DNA of 64,000 nt from Coturnix japonica. Its lineage: Eukaryota > Chordata > Aves > Galliformes > Phasianidae. The first letter of the stretch is position 1, and the number at the start of each line of letters is the position of its first letter. The DNA is taken from positions 3,023,336-3,087,335 of the forward strand of contig NC_029542.1 of NCBI RefSeq assembly GCF_001577835.2. The letters are read 5' to 3'. The position numbers were made by a program, and so were the translations under genes. The notes below the pieces were generated by a model. That model saw only the letters and a list, made by a program, of their open reading frames with translations, was not told where the DNA came from and ran no database searches. Positions 27,047 through 36,610 of the stretch are shown here, one piece after another.

Positions 27047-30000
27047 ATGATGTCCCTGAGAGTTCTCTCGCTTCTTTTTGCTTCTCTGAGCTTTGTTTTG
27101 ATGGAAGAGAACGTCTCAGGGTAAGTGATCTGGAAAGCACACGATGTATTTTGAGTCTTTTCCAACTTCCCGCTGAAAGCAAATGGATTCTTTCCATTGG
27201 CATCCTGGTAAAAAGGTGAGAACATGAGTCCTGAGGTGGCTCTTGGATATAAAGAGATGAACAAATGATAAGAGAGATCTCAAACTAAAGCCTTTATGCC
27301 AAAGCCAAGAACTCCCAAGTTTTCCCTAGCAACTTTATAGCTTCGGGTTGGGAGTAGCAAGCTGGAAGTCAACCAGGGAGAGAAGGTTGGCTGGGAACTA
27401 GAACAAGATGTAATCATCTCACATTAAATAGGCTAGGGGGCATTTCTTTTTTTCTAAGCTCCTGAAAATGTGACCAGTTACATAAAATGGGGACATAATA
27501 CTTTCCCTCTGTTCAATTCCTGACACCGAACCTCCAGCTGCTACCCAAGAAGGTCCAAATGAATCCCTAGTAGAGAAGTAGGAGTTGATGAAATTCCAGC
27601 TTATAGTACCAAAGAAAGATCAGCCCTGACATCCTTGGCTAATTCAGGTAGTCCCCAACCATGCCTGTGTTGTCAGATTGGTCTGAAGGTCTCAAATTGT
27701 CACCTGCCATTCAGGCTCTTTGAGGATGTAGGGAGAGGTTTCCTTGCTCTGTAGCTCACTGGAGAAGGTGTCTGAGCATCCTTTGGGACTGAGTCAGAGT
27801 TCAGATCCAACAGAATATGGCAGGATGTGGCTCTGAGGGATGAGGGTTAGTGGGCAATATTGGTGATGGGATGGTGGTTGGACTGTGTGATCTTGGAGAT
27901 GTTCTCCAACCTTAATGATGCCGTGATTCAATGATGCTATGAAGACTCATGCTGGCTCCAAATATCTTAAGTTCACCTCGCAAGCTATCAGATGTGAGCT
28001 GCAAATGTGTAGTAATGGTTACCAGGATGAGGAGAACTCCTTGTTGGGTCAGCTCTATACAGAGCTGGGCAGCACTCTCTCCTTTACTGTATTCCACACT
28101 GCTCTCCCTGCAGCCTCAGCATAAGGACTCCCGGCGCCAGACCGATGCACAGACGCTACTCGGAGGCCACTCTGGCGAGCGACTACAGCCGCACGATGGA
28201 TAACATGCTGAAGAAGAACTTCGTGGAGTGGCTGCTGGCCCGGAGAGAGAAGAAAAGCGAGTGAGTGTGCACACATCCAGCGCTCCAAACTCATAGCTGT
28301 CATCAGCCAAGTGATGGCTGCATTAGGATGTAGAGCTGAGGATATTTTTCTTGGACTGCAGCAGTGATTCCCTGGGGGATGAGGGGGTTGTTTTTCTTGT
28401 ATTTCTTTTTTTTCCCCCCCCTTCTAAATCCTAGAAGTTTTTCTGCTCTGTCGGCAGAGCTCCTCCGTGCTCGAGTCCGCCTACTCCCATTGCTGCTGTT
28501 GGTTGGAGCGGGGAGGGAGATGGGTTGGAGGAAAAGCAGCATTCCAGCACCCTCTTGTGGTGCTTCAAGTTGAGATTTCTGCCTATTTTTTGCCTTCCCA
28601 GCAACGTCATTGAGCCGTACAAGAGAGAAGCCGAGCCCCAGCTATCCGCAGCCAGTGACCAAAGCTTGGACCTGCGCAGCCACGAAGCCAAAGATTTCTT
28701 TGCCTGGCTCCTAAAAGCCAAGGAGAATCAGAGGTGAGAGTGGAGAGAACTGAAAACAGAGTCCGGTCCCAAACGGGGTGTGAGGAGGTCGCCAAGTGCT
28801 CAACCTTTGGAGGGATGCTATAGGGCAGGAGTTGGTGATAAGCATCAGCAAGCAAAAGGTTTTCTGCTTCAGAAAGTAATGCCTTGCTTTGCAATTGTCT
28901 CATGTGCAAGGGAGGCTTCCATCCCTCTGAAATTTCTTACAAAGCACAAGTTGAAGGAATACAGAGGATTGAGGTGTTCAGGCTGTTGGTTGTTTGGTTG
29001 CTTTGGTTGCTCTGTCTTGGGAAGTGTCAGAACAGCCTCATCAAACCCAGCGCTCTGCTGAAGTCTGAACACTGACACATGGCTGGTCCTACAGCATCCT
29101 TCATATCACAGCCTAAAACGAAGCACTTTGAGTTAATCAAACCATTCCAGTCTGGTCTACTCAGCCTTTGTATGAAAGCTGCTTTAGAAACAAGGGTGCA
29201 AGGATGAGCTGGGGTGAGGGAAGCAAGCTCTGCTATGGTTCACAGAGGTGAAGCACACAGCAAATGGGACACTGAGAGTTGCTAGTCATGCTGAAATGCA
29301 GAATCAAAGAAATGAGGGCTTTGAGGGCTCTCAAAAGGTCATTCAGTCTGACCTTTGTTACAAGGCAGGATCGACTTGCCTGAAACCATTCCTGACAGAT
29401 ATTTGTCTAACCTGTTCTGGTTGTGGGGTGGTAAAAAAAGAAAAGCTTTGATACTGGAGATTCATCAGCTTGAATAGATGCATTGAAAATCATCATAATA
29501 AATTTCAGTGTCTGCCTTAATCTCCTTAATTGCAACTAAAAAGCACAACTTGTGGGGGAAAGTCCTGCCTGGGAACAAAGCCTTTCCTTTGTCATCCTGG
29601 AGCACAGATGCTGCTTCACCCACATTCTGCCTTTGTTTTGGTGCCTGCTGGGGCTGAGGGAAGACATGGGGAAAAGAGGGGGTTGGGGGCTCTTCCTTCT
29701 CATCCTCTAAGCCTGATGGACGTGTTTAGTGCTCAGCATCCCGAACTTCCCAAGATCAAAGCTCTGTTCTGTGGCAGCATCTCACCATGTCACAAATAGG
29801 TTCAAGCTTCTCGGTGGGTTTTGGTTGTTGTTGTTGTTTTCTTTTTGCTACACTTCAGGGAACACCCCCAGCCATCAAGATGTCCCCTTTTCCTCTCTCT
29901 TCTTCACCAGCATTTCCAATTCAAAGAACAGCAAAACAGTTGCTATAAGAGCACAGTGATCCCTCAGACTGCACTACTGCAATGCCCAGGAGGCAGCAGA

Positions 30001-30623
30001 AGGATCAAGGAGCAAACAACCAACCTGGCCAACAATCTAAGTGGCACCAGGAGGGAAAGATGATGGAGAAAACCTAGAAGAGCTGAATCCACGTGGCATT
30101 AACTTGATCTAGGTTATGAGGCAGAGATTTGTACGTGGCTGGAGGGAGAAAGGAAGGGCTCTTCTAAAGGGTTTTTTATTCTAAGGATGAAGTGATAACA
30201 ATTGGTTCCGAATAACAGAGTATTGAGAATCAAAAGGAGATGTTGCCAGGATTCAGGGTTGACAAGCTGGCAAGTAATGCATGAAATCAAAGGAAAATAA
30301 GATATCTGTGTGAATTCGATGTGATTGGGAGAAGATGGTTGTGTGCTGCATTCGGATTGTTTCCTCTCTTTATTTATGGCATGTGATATTTCTTGCAGTT
30401 CTGCTTCTCTGGAAGGTTCAGAAGATTTGAAGGATGTTGTGAACCAGGAGTTTCTGACATGGTTAATGTCAAGTGATCTCTGCAGACCAAGGTGAGCCGC
30501 TGTTCTGCCTGTAATAAAAACCATCCCTTCCACCGTGGCACCGTACAAATTCAAACAGGGTAAATGTGGCACCATTAAGAATTTATGGCTCTTTTTTTTC
30601 CCTTCCCATATAGAGCTGCGTAA
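27047..30623 (+). CDS. GIP: GIP incretin precursor (prepro-GIP)
   Basis: This encodes the glucose-dependent insulinotropic polypeptide precursor, 151 residues (human 153), a secreted gut hormone acting on GIPR. Coding exons are 27,047-27,120, 28,114-28,260, 28,602-28,733, 30,399-30,491 and 30,614-30,623, all with consensus splice sites and all junctions in phase 2. The first encodes a signal peptide (MMSLRVLSLLFASLSFVL). The second holds the mature hormone from Tyr40 (YSEATLASDY...), preceded by the dibasic R38-R39. Possible C-terminal cleavage sites are R68-R69, K71-K72 and K81-R82. Residue 2 of the hormone is Ser rather than the mammalian Ala. The tail ends in ...LCRPRAA, close to the human LCRLRSR. 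Exons 4 and 5 encode segments echoing the hormone (see findings). The exon 3 acceptor could also be 6 nt later (28,119), removing two residues. Two ATGs stand side by side; the first was used. Confidence 0.95.
27820..27942 (+). mobile_element. CR1 LINE 3'-end fragment in GIP intron
   Basis: The text 'ggtgatgggatggtggttgg', then 'gatcttggagatgttctcc' and 'aaccttaatgatgccgtg', matches the CR1 3' end in sense orientation. It closes with diverged copies of the terminal attctatg repeat. It is a 5'-truncated, diverged copy lying about 170 bp upstream of GIP exon 3. Confidence 0.8.
29255..29475 (-). mobile_element. Old CR1-like LINE remnant in GIP intron 4
   Basis: Phrases such as 'caaaaggtcattcagtctga', 'cattcctgacagatatttgt' and 'ctaacctgttctg' resemble the reverse complement of old CR1/L3-type 3' regions. 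Divergence is high and the ends are uncertain. The subfamily was not assigned. Confidence 0.45.
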
Positions 30624-30716
30624 CCACAGCACAGCTTGAAGAGCTCCCATAGCCCCATCTACAGCCGCACTGAGGAGGTTCTGCGTTGGGTATCACCCAC
30701 TTTGCCAATGGAAGGA

Positions 30717-30722
30717 AATAAA
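30717..30722 (+). terminator. GIP: GIP poly(A) signal AATAAA
   Basis: A canonical AATAAA lies 94 nt after the GIP stop codon, followed by T-rich and then G-rich sequence suitable as a downstream element. It gives a very short 3'UTR, as expected for a peptide hormone gene. Confidence 0.85.
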
Positions 30723-30723
30723 A

Positions 30724-31035
30724 GACTTTTAGCCCTAAACTGCGATCAGTTTTCATTTGGGGTCGGGGGGGTGGGGGTGGGGGTTTAACCCAGCAATTTA
30801 AAAGGGCACAGCTGCCCGAACCCAACAGCACGAAGGGACGGGATGCGAGTTAACAGCTCATGTGCTGAGGTTGGATGACGACCATTAATAGGGCGGTGGG
30901 AAGGGATCAGGATCTGGAAACCATTGGTTATCCTAAGAGCCGCCCCTTAAAGTGGAGGCGTGGAAAGGGGGATTTACTCGCTGTGTCGTGGTTTGATGAT
31001 GTCAGTAGGTCCGCGACGCTCACGGTGCAGCCGGG
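30724..31035 (+). promoter_or_regulatory. SNF8: GIP 3' end / SNF8 promoter interval
   Basis: Only about 310 bp separate the GIP poly(A) signal from the SNF8 start codon, so this interval must hold GIP termination and the SNF8 promoter. It contains a G-rich block with several G-runs near 30,760-30,785, and GC-rich TATA-less sequence close to the SNF8 ATG. A tgatgtca half-CRE-like element lies at about 30,997-31,004. The start site is not determined. Confidence 0.6.
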
Positions 31036-33866
31036 ATGCACCGGAGAGGGGTCGGAGCGGGCGCTATAGCCAAGAAGAAGCTGGCGGAGGTGAGGAGGGG
31101 TCGGGTCTGTGTTGGGGAGGGGGGTCCAGACCCCAATGGGAGCTCCTAAGTGTGTTTATAGGGGGGTCAAGCACCGCTGGTGTCCCGACACTTGAGTTTC
31201 CAGACTCTGGTGTTTCAATGTGAGGGATCCAGGCTTGTTCTGGTTTGTGGGAGGGGGTTTCTGGCTCAGGGTGGGGGTCCTCAGCATCTCCATAGCTGTG
31301 TCATCCTATAGGGTGATCCTTACCTCAGGGCTCCCTCGCTTGCCTGCAGCCTATGGGCTCATACATCATTGAAGGAGCGTTTTCCATCAGCCACTTTGGG
31401 GTTTGGTTCATTGAAGGAGCATTTTCCATCAGCCACTTTGGGGTTTAGTTCTGTTCTTCAGCTCTGTTCTCTACTGTTCTGTTTTCCTCCTACAGGCCAA
31501 GTACAAGGAGCGAGGGACAGTCCTGGCTGAAGACCAGTTGGCTCAGGTGGGAGATTCACCCCTGCTGTGGCTGTGAATCCAGGCTTCATCTCACACTATT
31601 TCAGGGTCTGAGCATTATCCATAAGCAGAGTGGGGAATGATGGCACCCTCTGAGCTGCTTTTTCCTCCTAGAACTGTGCTGTTGCTCTGCTTCCCTCCTC
31701 TCCATCTTAGCAATATCACATTTATGTAGAGCTCTTTCCTTCCTTTGAGTCCACTGAGGGTATATAGGTGTATATTGGGGGTTGTGTTTGCAGGATTAAG
31801 CAGGAATTCTTTTCTCTATCTGTTTTCCAGATGTCTAAGCAGCTGGACATGTTTAAGACCAACCTGGAGGAGTTTGCCAGCAAACACAAGCAAGAGATCC
31901 GTAAAAACCCCGAGTTCCGAGTCCAGTTCCAGGATATGTGTGCAACAATTGGAGTGGATCCTTTAGCATGTGAGGAGCAGGGATTAAAGATCCTCCTGGA
32001 AAGGATTCTCAGTGAAGCTGTTAGAAATTGTCCATGGGAAAGTCTGATATTGTATTGATTTTTAGGGTTTGTGAATTGCTGTAATATGCTTTTAGGTGAT
32101 ATATAAGTTTAAAAGGGGGAAAGGAAAAAGGAGAAGAGCCTCTTTGGTTACCTCCACTGAGTCCTCACAGTGAGGTTTGTGAGCACCAGTAGCTGTTAAA
32201 GAAGGTGCTGTTGCCAATGGTCTGATTACTATCTTCTTTCTTGCTTCACAGCTGGTAAAGGATTCTGGTCAGAAATGCTGGGAGTTGGAGACTTCTACTA
32301 TGAACTGGGTGTGCAGATCATTGAAGTTTGCCTGGCTCTGAAACACAGGAATGGAGGTGAGGATCTCCCTGTGTCTGTCTTCACTCCAGAAGGGCAATCT
32401 GAGGCTAACAGTGGGCAACAGCAAAGCCAATAGGAGCTGGAATCTGATATGTTGTGGGAGTATAATGTGAGGCAAGAGCGAGCCAGTGGTTAACACACAA
32501 AGAAGCCTTCATTACTATGGCTGGAGTCATTTTCTTGCTGTGTAGTTATGCTTTTTTTTTGTCTCCTTTTGTTGACTCCTAGGTCTGATAACACTGGAAG
32601 AACTTCATCAGCAAGTGCTGAAGGGAAGAGGGAAGTTTGCTCAGGAAGTCAGCCAGTGAGTGTCTGTATATTGTAGGAAAAGGGAAATCAGTAACATGAA
32701 AGAGAGAGAACTGAGTGATTGATCTCAGCTGGGCTCAAAGGTGTTGATGGTAATTGGACTCTAGATCCAAGCAATTAGTCCTGTACATGTGCTCTGTAGT
32801 TAATGACTATTTCAGGAGTGAGCCATAAGCATAAAGAGCTGTTGGCTTAGGCCAAATGCTGTGCTCCTACTGGCACAGTCTGCTGAAGCTGCTTTGGTCC
32901 AAGCTGTAAGGAAGGGACTGATACCTGCACTTATTTCTGTAGGGGGGCACAGATAAATTCATTCTAAAAATAAGAAATAATATCAGCTGTTGATTATCTG
33001 GTATCACAGTTCACTCCAGTAGCTGTATCTTATGCCTTCTTCACATGAAGTCTTCTTTACTAAACTTAGGGCAGTTTGGGAGAGGCTTTTAGCTCAAAGC
33101 CCTGCATTAACTTCTGCTTTCAGAGATGATCTCCTTCGTGCAATCAAGAAACTGAAAGTCTTGGGGAGTGGTTTTGGGATTATCCCTGTTGGTGGAACGT
33201 ATCTGATTCAGTCTGTACCAGCTGAACTGAACATGGATCACACGGTCGTCTTGCAGCTTGCAGAGGTACAGAGCCAGGAGACTTTAAAATACCACCTGAA
33301 AAGAACCTCCCTGTTTCAGTGATGGAACATGTGGTGTGGCAAATAACAACATCCCAGTGTGAATGTGAATCTAGAGCTTGTGCTATGGTTACATCAGGCC
33401 TGTAGGCAAAACTGTCCACGCTCTTCTAAACTGCGGGCTTCAGTCTTGACTACAAACATGCTATTTTTTATTCTCTCTTTGCAGAAAAAGGGCTATGTAA
33501 CAGTTGGTGAGATCAAGTCCAGTCTGAAGTGGGAGGTGGAACGTGCAAAGCAAATCCTGGTATGTATGAGGGCCTCTTGTGCATGGTGGAGGTCAGTGAC
33601 GGGTAAAGGTCCTGAGTTCTACACATTAAATTACTGTACAATAAATGCAGGGTGAGGCCTTCCCCTGTGAATGTCTTGTCAGCTATTCAGTTAAGCTTCA
33701 CTCAACACTTTCTGCTCTGTTTGAATAGGAACACTTGCTGAAGGAAGGAATGGCCTGGCTGGATACCCAGGCAGAAGGAGAACCTCAGTACTGGCTGCCT
33801 GCTCTCTTTACAGAGTTGTACTCTCAGGAAATCACTCCAGAGGAAGCCAAGGAAGCAATACCTTGA
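31036..33866 (+). CDS. SNF8: SNF8 (EAP30/VPS22), ESCRT-II subunit
   Basis: This is a core ESCRT-II subunit that, with VPS36 and two VPS25 copies, sorts ubiquitinated cargo into multivesicular endosomes. The 258-residue product equals the human length and is nearly identical to my recollection of it ([18 protein letters not shown]...). Eight coding exons join in frame: 31,036-31,089; 31,496-31,546; 31,831-31,969; 32,252-32,356; 32,583-32,655; 33,124-33,265; 33,485-33,559; 33,729-33,866. A basic N-terminal segment and a helical region (about residues 1-70) precede two winged-helix domains in the C-terminal half. Conserved stretches include [20 protein letters not shown] and [20 protein letters not shown]. 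It has no signal peptide or membrane segment. It lies just downstream of GIP in the same direction but has its own promoter, so co-transcription is not implied. Confidence 0.97.
31367..31450. repeat. Two-copy 42-bp tandem duplication in SNF8 intron 1
   Basis: The units at 31,367-31,408 and 31,409-31,450 differ at two positions (gcgtttt/gcatttt and gtttggtt/gtttagtt). It ends 45 bp before the SNF8 exon 2 start and adds pyrimidine-poor sequence near the branch-site region. Confidence 0.9.
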
Positions 33867-33949
33867 CTGCTAAGTGTTCTGTGCCTGTATCCAAGCCTTC
33901 TTGTGAGGGTACTTGAATATCACCTGAAACACAGGGACAGTGGACTTGA

Positions 33950-33955
33950 AATAAA
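33950..33955 (+). terminator. SNF8: SNF8 poly(A) signal AATAAA
   Basis: A canonical hexamer lies 83 nt after the SNF8 stop. The opposing UBE2Z signal is at 34,274-34,279, so the two genes converge with about 320 bp between signals. Confidence 0.85.
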
Positions 33956-34273
33956 ACTTTGTAAAAAGAAGTGTCTAGCTTGACAAGTTTAATAGGACTC
34001 ATTCATGCTTGGTTACCTTGGAATTTTCTCCTCTACCGTGAGTGGAAATAGCACTTATTAGTGCCAACAGTAGTTACCTTGTCACAGCAAGAGGAAAAGT
34101 ATTGCTATTTGCAACTGCAGTCATGGAGGATGCAGATATGGCTGTCTAAAGATTCTCGCTGCCAGCAGTGCTGCTTCTAAAGCCACTCAGAAACTGAGCT
34201 GTAATCCTCTGCTCTGTGAATGAGGCGTCGTTCCACTAAGGAGAACCACAGTCTGGATTCTGCCAAAACAAAC

Positions 34274-34279
34274 TTTATT
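34274..34279 (-). terminator. UBE2Z: UBE2Z poly(A) signal
   Basis: TTTATT on the plus strand reads AATAAA in the gene's sense, and the sequence past it is GT-rich (gtttgttttgg). A 16-nt T run in the gene's sense precedes it at about 34,285-34,300. Confidence 0.7.
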
Positions 34280-36311
34280 GCACCAAAAAAAAAAAAAAAA
34301 GAAATCTTATGTACAATAGTATATAAACAAGGTATCTTAGAGTGACTCTTGTGCATATATATATTTTTTTGACTCAATTAGGTCTAAAAATCTGTTGCTA
34401 AAACATCTCTGCCTAGAGCAGTCATTTGAGGATTGTCACTTTGAAATGGAAACATTCAGAAATGGTAGGACAGACAACATTAGAGCTAGAAAACTAATAC
34501 TTCTCTTTTACAGCCACATGCTAGTTAGGTGAATAGTGTCCACAATAAGGCATTTTCTTGTTTCATTGTATGGGTGGATGGTAATGCCACATGCATCGCA
34601 AACAGATTTCAGAACCAGCTCTGCCTTGAGAAGGCAGCAGAGTCACAGCTCTATCCACAATGCTACTGAATGGTGACAAACAACGTGACATTTACAACAG
34701 GATTACAGAGGCAGAAAAGTAGCGTACTGCTCAGCTCATGATTTCTCAGGAGACCCTGCTTGCCTCCCTGAGACCTTATTTGAAGGTGAACACAGCTTTA
34801 TTTACTCTCATTTGGTGTATGTGTTGAGTGAGTCCTATGTAAGTTTAGCTTTCCCTTGAGGGAAGACAAGGTTAAAGTCTAATTCATACCAACGACAGAC
34901 CCAGGGGAGGCTGCTTGCTAGAAGGGAGAAAAGGTTCCCCTACTTGTTAAATGGCACATCTACAGTTCAGAAACGTTTCCACCTTCCAGAGCTGCTTAGA
35001 GAGCAGTGTGCAGGCTTCTAAGTTCTGCAAGAGCCAATATAAATCAGAGACTGAAAATAATTCAGTGACTTACAGGACAATGCCTTTCTGTACAGTGCAT
35101 GGCAGGGGTCTTTTGGCCATTCCTCCCGTGTTGGTTTTTTGCTTGCTTTTAGAATGAAAATGACTGCACTGAACGTTCTCCCACCACCATTATGTAGCAG
35201 GGAGGTGCTGGGGGAGAGGGACTGGGACAACATGCAACTTTATGCTCAGTTTTCTATCTGAGTCCTCATAAAGTCAAACTATTTACCAACAAAACATTTT
35301 CCTGGTTCAATCAATCATCACCGGTGTCTTCCACCTGGAGAAGCTTTTATTCACCTCCACCCAAGTTGCACTGAATACATCTTTGACATAATTGCACTTG
35401 CAGCCAGCACACGCCTCTCCTCCAGCTTTGCTTTTGCTCACAGTAAAAAAAAGGTGCCGTTTTAAAACATTCAAAGTACTGAAGCGTTAACTTTACAACA
35501 CTCATCCAGCTCACACTCGGCCAAGTTTGGCAAAGGAATTTCAGTCAGTAACTAAGTGTACACCTCTGGAAAGCTCCACCCAGAAACAGTGGCTTCCTGA
35601 GCTAGAATTGCCCCTTATCCTAGCGTTTCAGTCTGAGCAATGAAGGTTGCTGTGGGGAGGGAGGTGGCAGGAGGAAAATGAAATCTTACACTGACTGGAG
35701 AGATGGAAAGCAAAAAGTACTTCAGTAAAGGAAACAAAACAGCTCTCTGTTCAGAGCAGCTGGAATAAAACATTTCTAGAATACTAAATTCAAATCAAAA
35801 CCTTAAAAGAGTTACACAAACAAGACTTAGTTATTTTTTTAGTGCTCCCCTATCTCTGAACCAATGGTTTTCTCACCTTCCCTTCCCCAAAACACCACGA
35901 TGAACAGACCTGCACTCCAATGTACGGATTCTTGCCTTTTCATCCTCCCCTTTTGTGCCTGAAATCTCAGTGGATGAAGTCACCCATGGCTTGTGTAAAG
36001 CTTTCAGAACGGAGCCCAGATTCCACCACTGCTCTTTATCTTTGGTCTGTCTAGAACAGCGTCTAGAAGAAAGACATTGGGTAGATGGGCTCTACAGGGC
36101 AGACAGGCTCCATCTCTCCCAGTCTGCACAAAAAGGTTTCATCCAGGCACACAGTGCCTGGGCCATGTCATACCCCAGACTCATCAAAGCACTCCCACAG
36201 CTACAGCTCCATATTCAGCATGGCCCCAGGGAAGGGCTCACTGTCTAGGAACAGAAAAGCTGTAAAGAGGAGTCGCAGTCTACATCTCATTCTTTAATCA
36301 AATGGAGACAA

Positions 36312-36332
36312 AAATAATAATAATAATAATTA
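36312..36332. repeat. AAT microsatellite in UBE2Z 3'UTR
   Basis: About seven AAT/ATA triplets in tandem lie some 280 nt past the UBE2Z stop in the gene's sense. Confidence 0.85.
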
Positions 36333-36610
36333 TAACCAGTGTAGATGTTGTTCAAAAAATAACCTGATGCCACATGCTCCGGATTTCTAGTAGAGTAAGT
36401 ACCTTGTAAGAGTAGCCTGTCACAAGCTTGGCTTTGTCTAGCATGAAGTCTTCTCGTTCAGCGTTATCCACCAGAGCAGTAAAAGGAGACAGAAGATATC
36501 CCACAGTTTTCTCCACTCTGGCATTGGTTTGGTTGTTGAGTCTGTCAGGGGTACTCTAGTGTGAAGACAGAACATCCCCACGGCTTGGCCTCTCTGTTGG
36601 TAACGCAGCT

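Larger units (their letters stand above)
34255..36610 (-). other. UBE2Z: UBE2Z 3'UTR
   Basis: This region of about 2.35 kb lies between the UBE2Z stop codon and the best minus-strand poly(A) signal at 34,274-34,279. A long 3'UTR is usual for this gene. No repeats are recognised except a short AAT microsatellite at 36,312-36,332. Other minus-strand AATAAA hexamers inside (for example near 34,799 and 35,347) could give shorter isoforms. Confidence 0.7.
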
